Below are positions 27,201-42,200 of a DNA stretch of 64,000 nucleotides, one piece after another. Positions within the stretch are counted from its first letter, which is position 1; each line of letters opens with the position of its first letter. Both the position numbers and the translations under genes were made by a program. The DNA is taken from positions 40,624,001 to 40,688,000 of the forward strand of contig NC_059365.1 of assembly GCF_019703515.2 (NCBI RefSeq), read 5' to 3'. The notes below the pieces were generated by a model. The model did not search any database and was not told the origin of the DNA. It was given only the letters and a program-made list of their open reading frames with translations. The stretch is from Myxocyprinus asiaticus. Taxonomy: Eukaryota > Chordata > Actinopteri > Cypriniformes > Catostomidae.

Positions 27201-30200
27201 CCCAGCCTAGTTTAATCACACCAGCCTGATAGTACGTGCGAAAGGGTTAAAGATATATGGTGCCCCTTACCTAACCCTTTCCCTACCCTTAACAGTGAGT
27301 GGAAGTGATGCCCCGTTTTGGAGTTGGCACAACCCCCTTTTGGAGTAACCACACCCCCTTCTGTAGTAGCTCTGCCCCTTTAGGTTATTCCGCCCCCATT
27401 TAGAGATCTGCAGTTATACCTACTTGCATAAATCTGCACTTTGCAGCCCATGAGCCATTTAAATATCACTGTTTCTTAAGTGTGGACTTATGCATGTTTC
27501 ATGCTTTTTATGATGTCGAGTGTTTTTTTTTTACCCATGTAAAAGAGAAACGAGCAGTTTTTGATTATGATTTGAGCAGTCGAGTGTAGGACATTGTGTT
27601 GAGCCCCGCGTTTCAGAACATACTCCAGAGGGACAAATAAAATTACATAATGTGAAGGGATTGTCCATAGTTTTAATGCAGGAGTGTAATACAAGATTAC
27701 AGGCTTGTTAATGTCACCAGTTCTGTTGTATTTAACCAGATATTTCAATCAATTTCTTCTAATAAGCACAGATGCAGTATATGATCATGTTTAATATTTC
27801 CTGCATAATTAATCAGCACAGTATACATTTTCTAATAGGTCAGTTACGCGTGAAAGCAGTGTGTAAATGCTGTAGCTACAGCCATCTCTGCAAATTTTTA
27901 CAGACATCACTTATCCCGTGCAAATCAACAGTAGAACTCACGGCTATGTTTAATAGTGAAAGTAAGAACATTTCAACATGCACAATGCGACAAGAACTTA
28001 CAGGATTGGGACTAAACAGCTGTGTGGCCACAAGAAATGTTGGTGAGGCTAATCGGAAAAAACGACTTCAATTTGCTAGGTAGCATAAAGATTGGAGTGT
28101 GGAGCAATGGAAAAAGGTCATGTGGTCTGATGAGTCCAGATTTACCCTATTCCAAAGTGATGGGCATGTCAGGGTAAGAAGGGAAGCGCATGAAGTGATG
28201 CACCCGTCATAGTGCCCACTGTACAAGCCTCTGGAGGCAGTGTTATGATCTGGGGTTGCTTCAATTGGTCAGGTCTAGGTTCAGCATCGTTATGTGGCAA
28301 TAAAATGAAGTCAGCTGACTACCTGAATGTACTGAATGACCAAGTTATCCCATCAATGGATTTTTTCTTCCCTGATGGCACGGGAATATTCCAGGATGAC
28401 AATGCCAAGATTCATCGGGCTCAAATTGTGAATTATATATATATATATATATATAAAACATTTATATTTTTACAGCTTTTTACATACACACAATGTATAG
28501 AATAAAATTATTTCTGCTTTTTAAAAATAAATTTATATAAAATACAGAAAAAAAAACAAAAAACGGTTTCATCCGATTAATCGACTAATAGAAGAAATAA
28601 TTGAAGATTTATCAATTACTACAAATCTTAAAGCTAATGATGACAAATGGTGAACTCAAGTTTCAACAGATTTACAAGCAGTAGAGGCTATACATGAGGA
28701 TTGCAACAATGCCTGATCACATCTTGAACCCTTTAAGGAAGCTTAGAGAGCACCTGGCATCCCTCCCAGAGGAGATCTGCAATTAATGACCTCAGCATTA
28801 AAGGAAACCTTACTTACCAGATATTATTTATAACAGGCACCTGACAGTCTAAGTACAGTGTGGTCATGTGTAAAACCAGATCAGATGCGTCACATCCAGC
28901 ATTCTGTATATTTACACCTTAAACAGTGATAAAATCTGCAACTTTCAGGTATATTATGGTCACATAGAGTGGCTCCAAAAAGTATTTAGACACTTATGTT
29001 TTCTAAGAACTAAATCAAAACTAATTTACAAGCTATACATACATAACCAGCTGGTGTCGCGGTGTTTTTTTTGTGGATGTATAAAGTCATATCCCATGTG
29101 TCAAACTATAACAGACCAAACTTAAATCAAATATTTAGAAAAAAAATTTATAAACATTAATACATACAAAATACTTAACAACTGTCCTTGTCATGAAAAC
29201 CTGAGCTCCTGAAATTATAGCATATAATAAATATACTGAAGTATCAGCTACTCTTTAGAAGTCAGCCTACTGTATTCTGAATTCTTCATGATTTAAAGAC
29301 ATATATTAATTTTCTGCGTTTAGCCAGTTTAGGAATTTGCACTGCGTGTAATGTGTGTGTTTATTTTTTACGGAAACACCATTCACAACGCAAGTATCGC
29401 ATATTATGACTAGCGTAGCTGTTCATTCGCATTCATTGTCTTTGCAAACGTAAGTTGTAATATTAATGCGTTCATCTCGCACAGCTCTAGCAGGGAAATC
29501 CTGACCATACGATTTATATCTTAAACTGTTAATATCTTGCAGTACTATTTTTTCCTCGTCATATTTTCAACAACAGTATGCATTAATAAAATCGTTTAAT
29601 TATCATCATCGTTTTTCTTGTATTTATTATTGTTAACAAAATTAGAAAACCCTTTGTCAGCAAAGGTTTTTGTCAGTAATTCGTTGACAAGATTAACACT
29701 GAGTAACCACAATTGAAGTTCAGCACCTTTACTACAGACACATTCTACTAACGTTTGACAACCAGGTGTCCTAATACTTTTCGTCTTCATTTTGAACAGT
29801 AAATATAATGTTTTATCATTTCAAACCTTAACTTCTTTTTGTGAACTGTTTTGTTTGACATGTTTGTGTGTCTATGTTTACCATCAAGCACAACTTAAAA
29901 AAATGTATGAAGAAATAATTGAAATGTATGTTTTGATGACAGATGCATGACGTTAAAATACCTGAACTTCAGGAGGCCAGCTCGGCCGTTGGTAGTTTCC
30001 TCCTCTGGAAAGAGCAGGAGGGGTAAAGCACCAGGAGATGAGCAGTACCTGCAGAGGGTCTCCGTCAGCTCCGACCTGCTCCCTACATCCTGACCCAGCT
30101 CCATAAAACCCCTCGCCCAGCACAGGAACCCCGCGGGGCCCTCCAACAGAGGCTAAACACAGACACAGGACACAGACAGCTGTAGCATGTTGCTAGTTCT

Positions 30201-33200
30201 AACATTATAATGAACTGAAAAATAAAATTAAAAGTGATATATAGGAATTAGCAGTATCTTATTCTTTTTCTTCTGCAGCTGAACTTTGTGCAAAAATGAA
30301 ATTGAACCACAGAGTGCATTAGAGGTCTTATTTAAATTTAACCTGTGCAACAGAAATGTTTTCAATTTAATTTAGTAACTCATTAGAACACACCTGAGCA
30401 ATACGTACCTTAAAGTATATTGAGTAGGCTATATTGTGCATATTGTTTATTCTGTGCATGATGTGTATGTATTGAATATACAGTTGAAGTCAGAAATTTA
30501 CATACACCTTAGCCAAATACATTTAAACTCAGTTTTTCACAATTCCTGACATTTAATCGTAGAAAACATTCCCTGTCTTAGGTCAGTTAGGATCACTACT
30601 TTATTTTAAGAATGTGAAATGTCAGAATAATAGTAGAGAGAATGATTTCAGCTTTTATTTCTTTCATCACATTCCCAGTGGGTCAGAAGTTTACATACAC
30701 TTTGTTAGTATTTGGCAGCATTGCCTTTAAATTGTTTAACTTGGGTCAAATGTTTTGGGTAGCCTTCCACAAGCTTCTCACAATAAGTTGCTGGAATTTT
30801 GGCCCATTCCTCCAGACAGAACTGCCGTAACTGAGTCAGGTTTGTAGGCCTCCTTGCTCGCACATGCTTTTTCAGTTCTGCCCACAAATTTTATATCAGA
30901 CTGAGGTCAGGGCTTTGTGATAGCCACTCCAATACCTGGATTTTGTTGTTCTTCAGCCATTTTGCCACAACTTTGGAGGTATGCTTGGGGTCATTGTCCA
31001 TTTGGAAGACCCATTTGCAACAGAGCTTTAACTTCCTAGCTGATGTCTTGAGATGTTGCTTCAATATATCCACATCATTTTCCTTCCTCATGATGCCATC
31101 TATTTTGTGAAGTGCACCAGTCCCTCCTGCAGCAAAGCACCCCCACAACATGATGCTGCCAACCCCATGCTTCATGGTTGGGATGGTGTTCTTCAGCTTG
31201 CAAGCCTCACCCTTGGTGAACTGTTTGGTGAACTGGCCAAACAGTTCAATTTTTGTTTCATCAGACCAGAGGACATTTCTCCAAAAAGTAAGATCTTTGT
31301 CCAAATGTGCACTTTTGTCTGATGTAAAACTGTAGTCTGGCTTTTGTATTGCATTTTTTGGAGCAGTGTCTTATTCCGTGCTGAGCAGCCTTCCAGGTTA
31401 TTTCAATATCAGACTCGTTTTACTGTGGATATAGATACTTGTCTACCTGTTTCCTCCATCATCTTCACAAGGTCCTTTGCTGTTGTTCTGGGATTGAGCT
31501 GCACTTTTCGCACCAAACTACGTTCATCTCTAGGAGACAGAATGCCTCTCCTTCCTGAGCGGTATGATGGCTGCGTGGTCCCATGGTGTTTAAACTTGTG
31601 TACTATTGTTTGTACAGACAAACGTGCTACCTTCAGGCATTTGGAAATTGCTCCCAAGGATGAACCAGACTTGTGGAGGTCCACAATTTTTTTCTGAGGT
31701 CTTGGCTGATTTCTTTTGATTCTCCCATGTTGTCAAGCAAAGAGACACTGAGTTTGAAGGTAGGCCTTAAAATACATCCACAGTTACACCTCCAATTGAC
31801 CTATCAGAAGGTAATTGGCTAATTGCTTAAAGGCTTGACTTCATTTTCTGGAATTTTCCAAACTACTTAAAGGCACAGTTAACTTAGTGTATGTAAACGT
31901 ATGACCCAATGGAATTGTGATACAGTCAATTAAAAGTGAAACAATCTGTCTGTAAACAATGTTTGGAAAATCATCCACAAAATAGTCATAAACGACTTAC
32001 CAAAACTAGAGTTTGCTAATATTAAATCTGTGGAGTGGTTAAAAAATGAGTTTTAATGACTACAACCTAAGTGTATGTAAACTTTTGACTTCAACTGTAC
32101 ATGGGTGATTCTCATTAAACTAATGTTGCGGTAATGATAAAGTGCATTGTGGTAATAAGGTGACCAAAAAAACAAAAAAAAACTAATAGGGACACACATT
32201 ACACGTGGACAATAATGATTGCTTTATCTTACAGGAGTATAAAAAAAATAATAATAATAATTTAAAAAAAAGAATTAAAACAATTGTCACACAAAGTTAG
32301 CATTAGTTGAGAATGAGAATGTACACTGTCAGAAACAGGTCACATAAACTACATTTTTAGTGAAATTGTTTTTTTTTAATAAGTATCCAGGTATTCATGT
32401 TTGACTTCTGCTCTTGCTGATGCATCATGGCATAATAAGTCTTTATTTCACAGAAATAGACACAACAAATCATCCACTGATGGCTAGAGTAAATAATCTT
32501 TGTCCTTGGATAATGATTAGGGTCGAATTTAATGGAAAACTATGGCTCTGCAGATTTTTGAGCAGCCTCAAGAGACCTTCACGGAAAATAATTATGTTAA
32601 ATTTTAGAATGCGCCATTTCATACTCCAGACACATCCGTTGTGCGACCCCCTTTAATTTACCCTGCAACCATGTTGAGAAACATATTTGAAAAGATAAAG
32701 ACCATTGTGCAACGGGTAGCCCTATTTATATCTGAAAAAATCCTGATATTTATCGATAATCACCTGGAAAATCTTCTGATTATCGATGCGCTAAAGAGGC
32801 ATCGATCCCAAGCCTAGTTATCGGCAAAAATCTATGCTGAAAGTAGGGATGCACCGATACCACTTTTTTTCTTCTGATCCGATTCCGATATCGGAAATCT
32901 CAGTATCGGCCAATACCGATCCCGATCTGATACCAGTGTTGTTTTATTACATAATCAGTTTAGAATTTAGTGTGCTCTTTAATATGTAAAGAAACACAAA
33001 CCTCTAACTACACATTATTTCAATATAAATGTATAGCTTATTAAGAAAAAATGTATTGTTAACTAGTATACTGGATAATGTAGCAGCAAAATTAACAGTA
33101 ATTCCAGTATAAGTCATTAGTAGAAAAGACGACTTTTTTTTTTTTTTTGCAATTTATTTTCAACTTGTTTCTGGACTTTAAAGGATTCAGATCTCTTTTT

Positions 33201-36200
33201 TTTGTTCAATTTAGTTGTAAGAGATCAGTTCACTTTTCATTTACACAGTTATTTTTTTGGAACCCATTCAACTTAAATATTATTATAATCTGTAAACAAA
33301 TAATAATAATAATAATATATTATAATAGTAATATATCTCAATCGTCAAACCTATTATATCAAACCTTTAGTCATGGATCCACCGGGGTCTCTCTTTCTTC
33401 CTCACTGCCCTCACAGTGCTCACTCTCCCCTGAGTTCTGATTACACGCACCTGCATATCATTAGTGGCTAATCAAGGACTGCATATATACCCTGCTTTCA
33501 CACACACTCTTTGTCTGTTCTCATCGATAGTACCTCTGAGACTCCAGACCTTTCTATTATGTCACACATACCTGTGTCTTCATTATGGCCTGCAAGTATC
33601 ATAAGACTGTTGTGAGTTATCTGTTCATCGTGTCTATACTCTGTCTGGATATTACTCACCTGCTGTTTGCCACTCTGCTCAACTGGATTTACTCACAATA
33701 TTTACATCACTGTTTCAATCATCTGTTCAATAAACCCTGCTACTGAGTTCATATCTCTGCCTCCGTGAGTCTCACCGTGACACCTTTTAATTTTTAAACC
33801 CTCACGCTTTTATTTTGACATCCTGAACTCTCCAGGAAGTCCTGTATGTGTCTGTTTGTAGGCAAGTTCACAGTAGTTTAATTCGCTTCTTATTCAAATT
33901 CTGGTTAAAAAAAAGCACCTCCAGTGCCATTCTAAATGCATATTACACCCCATACACTCCAACTGCTCCAACATCTAACTATCTACATACATCCTTAAAC
34001 TTATCTTTCAAACTTTAAGCTTTTAAAAATATTGGCCAGGCTTTCTCATGCCAACATAATGTTTGTCTTGATGAACTTTATCTAGATTTTTATATTTATT
34101 TTACTGTCCTCTATAACAGATTTTGTAACAATTTAGTAACTGTAGATTTTATCACAACAGGTGCAGGTCCGAGACTGTGCATCGAACTATTGATATAACT
34201 ACCATAATATTTACAACATTAGCTTTCTGCTTGTTTTAGAAAATTCAGTCACAAACTCATCCATGTCCAGTTCATGTGTTATTGATTTTTCATGAGCTAA
34301 AAGTACAAGATTTTTTTCCTTTCATGAAGCATTGGAGAATGAGCTCTCACACGAAGCAGTAGAAACGCCCATGACCAGGGTAGACACACAGTTTATGAAG
34401 ACTTGGAAATGCATCTTTGTATTCCTGCAAGAGTTTGCAAACAGCCAAACAGTCAGCATCAGTTGAAAGCTTTTTGGTCAGCATTGGTCTGGCAACAAGA
34501 ATTTCACTATGCAGCTCACTTTTTGCAACCCCTGCAAGACTACAGAAAGGCTCAAGCAGCTGAATGTCAAGAAATTTGTTGGATTTTGGCATCAAACATG
34601 AGAGGACTTGCATCAGCTTTAAAGTCTTTGTGGAAAACCTGTTTTCCATCTCTGATACAGCTGTATCAACAATGTTTAACATCAGTCACCTTAGAGCTTC
34701 AGTGGAACATTCAGAGCCTGACTGCCCTTCTTACCCTATAGGTGATAAAATGACAGAGTCAGCATAGAAGGGATTAATAGTCCTTAGACGTTTTGGTGAG
34801 GGCTCATCAGTAGACATGCGAGTGCAGTACTGCTGCAATTGACTGTCATTTTCTCTGAGATTTCTCAGTGCACTAAGAGATCCCTGCAGTACTTCAGCTG
34901 CACTGCACAAATCAACATCAGACTGTAGGATGGCATTGGCTGGTTTCAAAATGGCAAGATGAAGAATCAGAAATTTGCCAACTTCAAACAAATGGCATCG
35001 CTTCAGCTGAGAGAGAAGCCCAGAAGTTTCTTTTGCAAGGTCAACCGAGGCATTGTCATCATCAGAAACCTTGGAAAGAATGTCAAGAATGACTTCCTCG
35101 TTCTCCACAACACATTTGGTAACTTCAAAAAGACTTGTCCAGTGGACCAACCTCTGACAGACAAAATGATGCCTGAAAAAAAAAAGAGTACAGGGAGCCT
35201 GACAAGTCAAAGAATTTTTGGCACAAAGTTAACTTTGAATTGCATGTATGATGGAGAGGTGAAGCTGGTGGTTATAGCAGTGGATGTTGGGGATATGCCT
35301 GCCCAACCTTTTTTGCAATAAAGCCTGATCACCGCCTCGCACCCAACTCATCACTGATGCTCCATCATAACACTGGCTCAGTATATTGTCAGAACTGAAT
35401 CCTGTATGAGACAAGTGTCTTAATATTTCGGTGGTGAGGTAATCTGCATCAAGCTGCTGTAGTTCTAACAAGCCAATGAGATGTTCCTCTGGCACACCAT
35501 TGCACGCAAAGCAGATTACAACAGTCAAATTTCCAATGTTGCACCGATCCCTTGTGCCATCACTTTTTAAACAGAATGCAGCTGAATCAGCAGTGTCATA
35601 TTGCTGTTATATTTTTTCAGAACCATGGATGCCAAAATTTCAATCATTTCATTCTGGATGGTTTTGGAAGTGTACTTTGCATTTTCTGGGATACTTGACA
35701 ATGTCAGCAAGGTATTTATCTTTTTCCAACATGTATTTAAACAGCTTGGCAAAAAGCCCTGTAGCTATGCAATCCTCCTCATTGTCAAATGTTTCCCGAT
35801 CTCATTGATCATTGACTCAACTCAAGCTCACTGACTGCTAAAACTTTCATAACACTTGCCACGCTTTTTATGTAATATCGATTCTTTTCTATCTGTTGGA
35901 GGCCGAGTAAACATGTTACGGTCTCCCCTGACACCTGTCGGTGGCGAAATTCTGCCCACACAGTTGAGGCTTGTAACTGAGCCTGGCTACAAGCATGTTT
36001 TTGAAGACCGCGGTCGTGTTCTAATGCTGCTTTCCAGTTTCTAAAACCCGTCGAAACAAAAGTATCCTTCTCGGAGAAAGCAACACCAAATACTCGACAT
36101 GGAAAACAAAAGCATGCGTCACGCTCTACAGAATATTCAAGCCACGGTCGTGACTGATACCAAGCGGCCGAAAAACATCGCTCCCTCCCTCCCTCCCTCC

Positions 36201-39200
36201 CTCAGAGAAGAGTTCGGGGGTATGATTTCAGAGCCGGCTGATGAGGATTTGCCTTGTTTAAATCATTTGGGACAGAATTGCTGCATTTTTGTGTAGGTGT
36301 AATTGTGTTTTTGACACCATCCAAAGATGCCTTTGAACTTGACCCAAGGTGAATGAGGCTAAGGCTATTGTTTGGATGGCCTACACTTAAAAAAAAAAAG
36401 AAAAGAAAAAGAAAATCTGGAGCTGAATTGAACATCGCACCAATTTTGTGATTGGTTGTTATGGGGGTTGGGGCCAGGGTGGACCAAGCTCCTGATTGGG
36501 GGGGAGCCGGGCCTGTTTTAATTGTTCTTTTATGTCATTTTTTAGCTTGACAGTTATTTTTTATTGGATAATCAAGTGTTTTAAATTGAAGCAAGGGCAT
36601 GCAAAGAAAAATGTGAGAATATGGAAATGTGCGGTAACGCACTACAATTTCCAAAGGGATCAATTATTTATTTCGAGATCTTAGGTTAATGCAACTAAGT
36701 CAACGACAACCGATGCAGACACATAAGATCAATCAGAAGAGCATGACCTAATGACCAGAGATAAATACAAGACACTCCTAAATACAAACAAAGTGAATCG
36801 TTTAAAGTGAGCAAACAGACAGAACAAAACTCTTGATTTGCTGGCCTCTGGCCCAGTATAAAGTCAGCTCAGCTGTGAAAGGAGAAACAGACCTCATTGT
36901 GTGTGTAACAACTAGGGCTGGGGAAAAAAAAACAATTTTGTTACATATTGCGATTTTTGAGGCAAACAGTCTCCCTAATAAAAAATAGATTTTTTTATAT
37001 AATAAAAAAAATACACGTTTACATTAATGCTAAAACAATAATTGATAGATAAATGTAGGAAGGTATATTTGTGCAGAGTTCCACATGAACAGGTTTTCTC
37101 TCTGAGATGTTTTGTCTCTTTATTTCTTTACATTTAGCCCTTTAATGCACTGCTGCTATGGCCATCAAAGCGCCGCCTGTTCACTGTCGGATGTCAAAAC
37201 CTCTGCTGTGATCAATGTCGCTGTTATTATGCATAATCCAAAAGTTTATTTGTGAGGTGCTGTGGAGAGTATTTGTCTTAAGTCATTCTGCAGATTCTGT
37301 TGGACACTGCTTTAATTAATAGTTTAGCAGTAAAAAGACTTAGCAAACTGTTGGATGCCGTAAACTACATGTCGCGCCCCCGCAATATTTATAATCAAAC
37401 AGTCAGGGTATTCGTGCGCAGTGGCGGGTAATTTTGCATATTTCGGAGTGACCTACGACATGAATGGCCGTTAGACAGAGACGCATGCTTAAGAAAACAC
37501 CTGATTACATTTTGAAGAACAGAAAAGCCGGCAATGCGGGTATCAGTTAGAATCAGTCAGATGTGTTTTTGAGCGCAGCTTGAGCGTGTCTCGCGGAACA
37601 CGTGCATAAGATGAGTTCTCACTATTTCTTCTCTCTCATCATCTGGGAGCAGTTTTCAAGAATAGTGTTGTCTACGAGAATGCCGCATATGATCTCAGGA
37701 TGCACACGCAAATGACATGCAACAACATGGCTACAGGTGAATTGTCATGTGTGTCATCATAATTCAGGACAGCCTAGGGCTGGGCGATTAATCAAATTGT
37801 ATTTTCAATTAAGATTTTGGCTTCCAACGATTATGAAAACAAGATAATCGAGATATAAATTATTGTGCTGCATTCCGTTTTGCAATGAAACACCCCAGCA
37901 TTATATCTTTAAAGCATCCTTTATGAAAGTTCAAATAATAAGGAAGCAGGTTATGATAAACTCTGAAACTGGCATTTCTCTGTGCGGTCAGTGCCACGTC
38001 TATGAGTTGCGTGAAATGACCGGGGAAGTGATTTAATCTTCTCCCGGCTGATGCACACTCTGGCGCGGTGACGCTCATCACTGCAGCTAGATTATAACGT
38101 GATGACTCGTGACGTAGCGAATCATAATATATGTGTCACGTTCACATTATGCATCTTATCATGAAGAAAATCGGCAATACACAGCTCTATTAAGAAGAGA
38201 AAGTTTGTTTTTTGTGAGTTAAAAATGGATCGAAGTGAAAAAGGTGAGAGAGTGTAGTCCTAGCCCATTATGCACTGGAACAAAATATGTTTTTGATTGG
38301 TCTTTTTTGGCATGTTTTCCAAAATAATATCTAAAACTCTTTTAAATCAACGTACATTTACTTTAGGAGCTATACTGCAAAGAAAAAAAATGTACTGGAG
38401 AATATTGAATACAATATTTAATCAGGGCTCAACATTAACGCTTGGCCGGTACAAGTGGATTTTTGAAGGGGCAAGTGAAAGAGAATTTTACCTGCCCGTC
38501 TGATTAAAACGTCAATAACTAAAAAATAACCAGCTATATTTGCGAAAGCCTAGGCCTGTCTCACTTATTAGCAAGTTCATATTCTTATTCTGCTATTGAA
38601 AGTAATCCAGAGCACATAATTTTATAATTCGCTAGTGATCTAGTAACAGCTGCGCCCTGTTTGATTGACAGGCGGCATATGTGTGTGTGCTGAACATGCG
38701 CGCATGTTCCGAAAATGCTCACGCTAATGCGCACCGGTCAAATACAGTTGAAGTCAGAAGTTTACAAACACTTAGGTTGAAGTCATTAAAACTCATTTTT
38801 TAACCACTTCTCAGTAATTTTTCCAACAATTGTTTACAGACAGATTGTTTCACTTTTAATTGACTATATCACAATTCCATTGGGTCAGAAGTTTACATAC
38901 ACTAAGTTAACTGTGCCTTTAGGTAGTTTGGAAAATTCCAGAAAATGAAGTCAAGCCTTTAAGCAATTAGCCAATTACCTTCTGATAGGTCAATTGGAGG
39001 TGTAACTGTGGATGTATTTTAAGGCCTACTTTCAAACTCAATGTCTCTTTGCTTGACAACATGGGAAAATAAAAAGAAATCAGCCAAGACCTCAGAAAAA
39101 CAATTGTGGACCTCCACAAGCTTGGTTCATCCTTGGGAGCAATTTCCAAATGCCTGAAGGTACCACGTTCATCTGCACAAACAATAGTACCCAAGTTTAA

Positions 39201-42200
39201 ACACCATGGGACCACGCAGCCATCATACCGCTCAGGAAGGATACGCATTCTGTCTCCTAGAGATGAAAGTAGTTTGGGGCGAAAAGTGCAAATCAATCCC
39301 AGAACAGCAAATGACCTTGTGAAGATGTTGGAGGAAACAGGTAGACAAGTATCTATATCCACAGTAAAATGAGTCCTATATCGAAATAACCTGGAAGGCT
39401 GCTCTGCACGGAATAAGACACTGCTCCAAAAAATGCAAAAAAAAAGCCAGACTACAGTTTTACACCAGACAAAAGTGCACATTTGTAAAAAGATCTTACT
39501 TTTTGGAGAAATGTCCTCTGGTCTGATGAAACAAAAATTGAATTGTTTGGCCAGTTCACCAAACAGTTCACCAAGGGTGAGGCTTGCAAGCCGAAGAACA
39601 CCATCCCAACCGTGAAACATGGGGTTGGCAGCATCATGTTGTGGGGGTGATTTGCTGCAGGAGGGACTGGTGCACTTCACAAAATAGATGGCATCATGAG
39701 GAAGGAAAATGATGTGGATATATTGAAGCAACATCTCAAGACATGAGCCAGGAAGTTAAAGCTCGGTTGCAAATGGGTCTTCCAAATGGACAATGGCCCC
39801 AGTCATACCTCCAAAGTTGTGGCAAAATGGTTTAAGGACAACAAAGGTATTGGAGTGGCCATCACAAAGCCCTGACCTCAATCCGATAGAAAATTTGTGG
39901 GCAGAACTGAAAATGCGTGTGTGAGCAAGGAGGCCTACAAACCTGACTCAGTTACAACAGTTCTGTCTGGAGGAATGGGCCAAAATTCCAGCAACTTATT
40001 GTGAGAAGCTTGTGGAAGGCTACCCAAAATGTTTGACCCAAGTTAAACTATTAAAGGCAATGCTACCAAATACTAACAAAGTGTATGTAAACTTCTGACC
40101 CACTGGGAATGTGATGAAAGAAATAAAAGCTGAAATAAATAATTCTCTCTACTATTATTCTGACATTTCACATTCTTAAAATAAAGTAGTGATCCTAACT
40201 GACCTAAGACAGGGAATGTTTTCTACGATTAAATGTCAGGAATTGTGAAAAACTGAGTTTAAATGTATTTGGCTAAGGTGTATGTAAACTTCTTACTTCA
40301 AATGTACATTTCAAAATTCCACCAAAATTCCCATCTTTCATGTATACACAGAGAGTGATGTCTAAATTGAATGTAAACAGCAGAGAAAAAGGCAGATTTG
40401 TATTAAAATGCTGGACTTTTAAGTATAAATGTAAGCTAATAGACCTACTGCTGTCTAGTGTGTCATTATAATAATCAAACTACCATAACAAGAAAACCAC
40501 TCACTGCTCTTGACTGAGTAACTTTAGAAGCTTTAAAAAGTACTAATGTATTATAATCATACAGTAAAGACCAGTAGTAGTTTTATGTTGCATTTCATTC
40601 TGAATGTTTACTTAAGTACTTGATACTGCTGTTAAAAACTTTTAAAGCTGTTAAAAAAGCACTGAATTTTCTTAATTTGTTTTTTTTTTCCTATTATTTG
40701 TAATCAATTTCTATTCTTTGCTGTTTTGTTTTTTTTTATTATTATTGTTATTTTATTACTGACTGTTTACTAGTCTTGAATAATTAAGAATTTGATACCA
40801 TTCTTCCATAATTGACATATTAGTTAGTGTTATTATTTGTTGTGGTTTTGAAGCTGGTATTGAGAATCAAATTTCACTACCGACTACTGTAATTTTTGTA
40901 TTGTGATAATGTATAGCCTTTATTGTACATGGCAGACCTTGCTGCAATAACATGGTGAAAAAGTAGATCTCATTCCATACGACTATGAGCATGCGATGGA
41001 GGCTTTCCTTTATTTTACTACCATATGTAACATAAAATAATTATTATATGACAACAGTCTCCTCCCCTACCCAATGCTGTTTACATTTCAAGTTCAAGGA
41101 AATCCACTGTTAAAAAGACAAGTTTTTTTTTTTTTTTAAAGTTCAATAAATGCATGATGTTTCCAAAGTCAATGAGTAATCGTGTTAAATAATCATGATC
41201 TCAATACTGACCAAAATAATCATGATTATGATTTTTGCCATAATCGATCAGCCCTAGTACAGCCCCAGAAATGGTTTTTGAACAAGTTTATTCTTTAGCC
41301 TCCATTTGTAGGCCTACATTGTAAAATTATCATTATGACAATAATAATAGCCAATGGTAATTTGTTATATTTTATATTATAAAATAACAAAATTAGTTAA
41401 AATGGTATACTGTATATACTGTTTATTTGTTGAATACCAATGGGCATAATGCAGCCTTCTACATGGGTTCCATGGGCACTAACTAGTTGACTAATTGATT
41501 GGTAGTTTTAAATTAGTAATTTTGCATATCCCTACCTTTAACCTGCAAATTCTGTATCACAGGGTGAAACTGTCATTTCAGACATAACTGTCCTTCAACA
41601 GACATTTCTAACTGAGAAAGAAGAAATTAACACAGTTTTGTATCTTTTTTATATCAAAACATCAAATCGCAATACTTTAAAAATCGCAATACATATCGAA
41701 TCGGCAAGGAAATATCGTTGTAATATCGAATCGGAAGGTATGTGGCAATTCCTAGCCCTAGTAACAACTGAGTAATCCAATAGACAAACTGAAAGACATA
41801 GAATTCAAGGGCAGAGCAGAGGAGAGAAAGAGATGACATCATGCTGAGAAAACTTCGACATGCACATGAACACATACACACTCACCGTGTTACAGGAGGT
41901 CAGTAGGTTGATAATATTGTGGTCAAAGTGTGTAACGTGATTGCAGACGTACAGTCGGGTGCTTTTGTCCCGTATGCGAGGGCTGTTCTGCCGGACATGA
42001 AGGCCCAGCACGGAGCACATTATTCTCACTATGAACCTGAAACAACACAGACAGAGAACTAGAAGTTTTCATCAATGCTTTCATTAATACTGTGATGCTC
42101 TGCTGTGCAGCACTATATTTGACCAAAAAATAACTCCTATACTGTGTTTTCGATTGTGTTGCGAGGATCTGTCAACAGCACTTCATTCGATAAAAAAAAT

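Larger units (their letters stand above)
37775..41256. mobile_element. middle hAT element nested in the outer hAT
   Basis: Ends TAGGGCTGGGCGATTA and, inverted, TAGGGCTGATCGATTA. The flanking octamers GGACAGCC (37767-37774) and GTACAGCC (41257-41264) match at 7 of 8. Without the inner Tc1 it is about 1.9 kb. No transposase was recognised. Confidence 0.8.
36913..41760. mobile_element. outer hAT element, 4848 bp, perfect 8-bp target duplication
   Basis: The left end TAGGGCTGGGG and right end CCTAGCCCTA are inverted. GTAACAAC lies immediately outside both ends (36905-36912 and 41761-41768). No transposase was recognised. Two further elements are nested within it, so the original element was about 1.36 kb. 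It lies in aup1 intron 3. Confidence 0.85.

Noticed and set aside
34403..34741. 112-codon plus-strand open frame
   Set aside because: Antisense to the C-terminal part of the ZMYM1-like transposase relic.
38967..39734. 255-codon open frame on the minus strand
   Set aside because: It is antisense to the Sleeping Beauty-like transposase at 39061-40076; its length is a by-product of the transposase codon pattern.
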